14,801 nucleotides of DNA from an uncultured Desulfobacterales bacterium (GTDB taxonomy: Bacteria; Desulfobacterota; Desulfobacteria; Desulfobacterales; JAFDCJ01): NCBI GenBank assembly GCA_945787595.1, contig CALZJV010000217.1:1-14801 (forward strand), given 5' to 3'. Position 1 is the first letter of the stretch, and the number at the start of each line of letters is the position of its first letter. Shown in pieces: positions 14,359-14,801 of this stretch. The notes below the pieces were generated by a model. That model ran no database searches. It was not told the origin of the DNA and worked only from the letters and a program-made list of their open reading frames with translations. The position numbers and the translations under genes are program-made.

Positions 14359-14801
14359 CTATCGGCGGTTTCGCGCCATATACACCTCAAGACGCTCCAC
14401 AAGCAGCGAACAGGGCAAGGTCAGGGCCAAATACAACACCGTAATTGTGATCCAGATTTCCATGGTCAGCAAAGTGCTGGTCATCAACTCTGTTCCTTGA
14501 AAGGTGAGTTCCTGTATCGAGATCACCGAAACGATGGAGGAATCCTTGATCAGTGAAATAAACTGCCCGGCCAGGGGGGGTAGTATCCGCTGATAAGCCT
14601 GAGGCAGGATGACGTAGCGCATCTGCTGCCATCGGGACAGCCCCAGCGCATAGGACGCTTCCCACTGGCCCCGGTTGATGGATTGAATTCCGGAACGCAC
14701 GATTTCGGTAATGTAGGCGCCTTCGAAAATGGCAAGGGTCAGCAGAGCGGAAAAAAAGGCGGTGATAAAACGGGAGGGAGCGAAGCAAAAAGCCGTCAGG
14801 T
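14359..14801 (-). CDS. polar amino acid-type ABC transporter permease, 5' end cut by window edge
   Basis: About 147 residues of the C-terminal part are visible; the start lies beyond the right edge. The sequence has the classic inner-membrane permease pattern: a hydrophobic segment (FITAFFSALLTLAIFEGAYI), EIVRSGIQSI, the EAA loop that contacts the ATPase (EASYALGLSRWQQMRYVILPQA), then two further hydrophobic segments and a short basic tail ending MARNRR. This matches the HisM/GlnP-type family that imports polar amino acids or related compounds. It ends in TAG at 14361-14359. It converges with the MtmB-like gene and likely belongs to a separate operon off the window. Import of an amine or betaine-like substrate is conceivable but not shown. 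Confidence 0.88.
   Translation of the reverse strand, partial: LTAFCFAPSRFITAFFSALLTLAIFEGAYITEIVRSGIQSINRGQWEASYALGLSRWQQMRYVILPQAYQRILPPLAGQFISLIKDSSIVSVISIQELTFQGTELMTSTLLTMEIWITITVLYLALTLPCSLLVERLEVYMARNRR

Noticed and set aside
1..14801. tRNA, rRNA, CRISPR array or transposase genes
   Set aside because: None was recognised on either strand; the repeats present are palindromes, not spaced direct repeats.

Overview
The window looks like part of a Desulfobacterota-type (sulfate-reducer-like) chromosome. The reasons are the density of corrinoid methyltransferase genes, the uroporphyrinogen-decarboxylase (URO-D)-type methyltransferases, FadR-type GntR regulators, and an AT-rich imperfect inverted repeat between GC-rich genes. 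This taxonomic guess is an inference from gene content and style; no rRNA or other marker is present.

Layout: (1) 1-4600, minus strand, read right to left: a corrinoid protein (3971-4600), an MtmB-like methylamine methyltransferase without pyrrolysine (2434-3816), a damaged URO-D-type methyltransferase with an in-frame TGA at a zinc-ligand cysteine position (996-1995), and a second URO-D-type methyltransferase cut by the left edge (1-892). (2) 4950-8284, plus strand: a GntR/FCD regulator, an intact MttB-superfamily methyltransferase, the eroded remnant of a second MttB copy, and a second GntR/FCD regulator. (3) 8365-11993, minus strand: a molybdopterin oxidoreductase preceded by a third MttB-superfamily gene that has lost about 77 nt and its frame. 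(4) 12094-14132, plus strand: a second corrinoid protein plus MtmB-like methyltransferase pair. (5) 14359-14801, minus strand: the C-terminal part of a polar-amino-acid-type ABC permease, unrelated to the rest and cut by the right edge.

How it fits together (inference from family knowledge): MttB/MtmB-type enzymes move a methyl group from a methylated amine to the cobalt of a small corrinoid protein, and URO-D/MtbA-type enzymes move it on to a second acceptor. The window therefore looks like a multi-substrate demethylation island for methylated amines or betaines, with two inverted copies of a corrinoid-protein/MtmB module around a regulator/MttB core. Substrates cannot be named from sequence. 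None of the MttB/MtmB-type genes depends on an internal amber codon, and TAG serves as the ordinary stop of four genes, so this island appears to work without pyrrolysine.

The points most worth attention are: a possible selenocysteine replacing a zinc-ligand cysteine in a URO-D-type methyltransferase, with a bacterial SECIS-like hairpin at the right distance; two MtmB homologues with valine or histidine where archaeal MtmB carries pyrrolysine; and an AT-rich palindrome of the TATTAA/TTAATA type recurring at four promoters, which may be the operator of the two GntR regulators.
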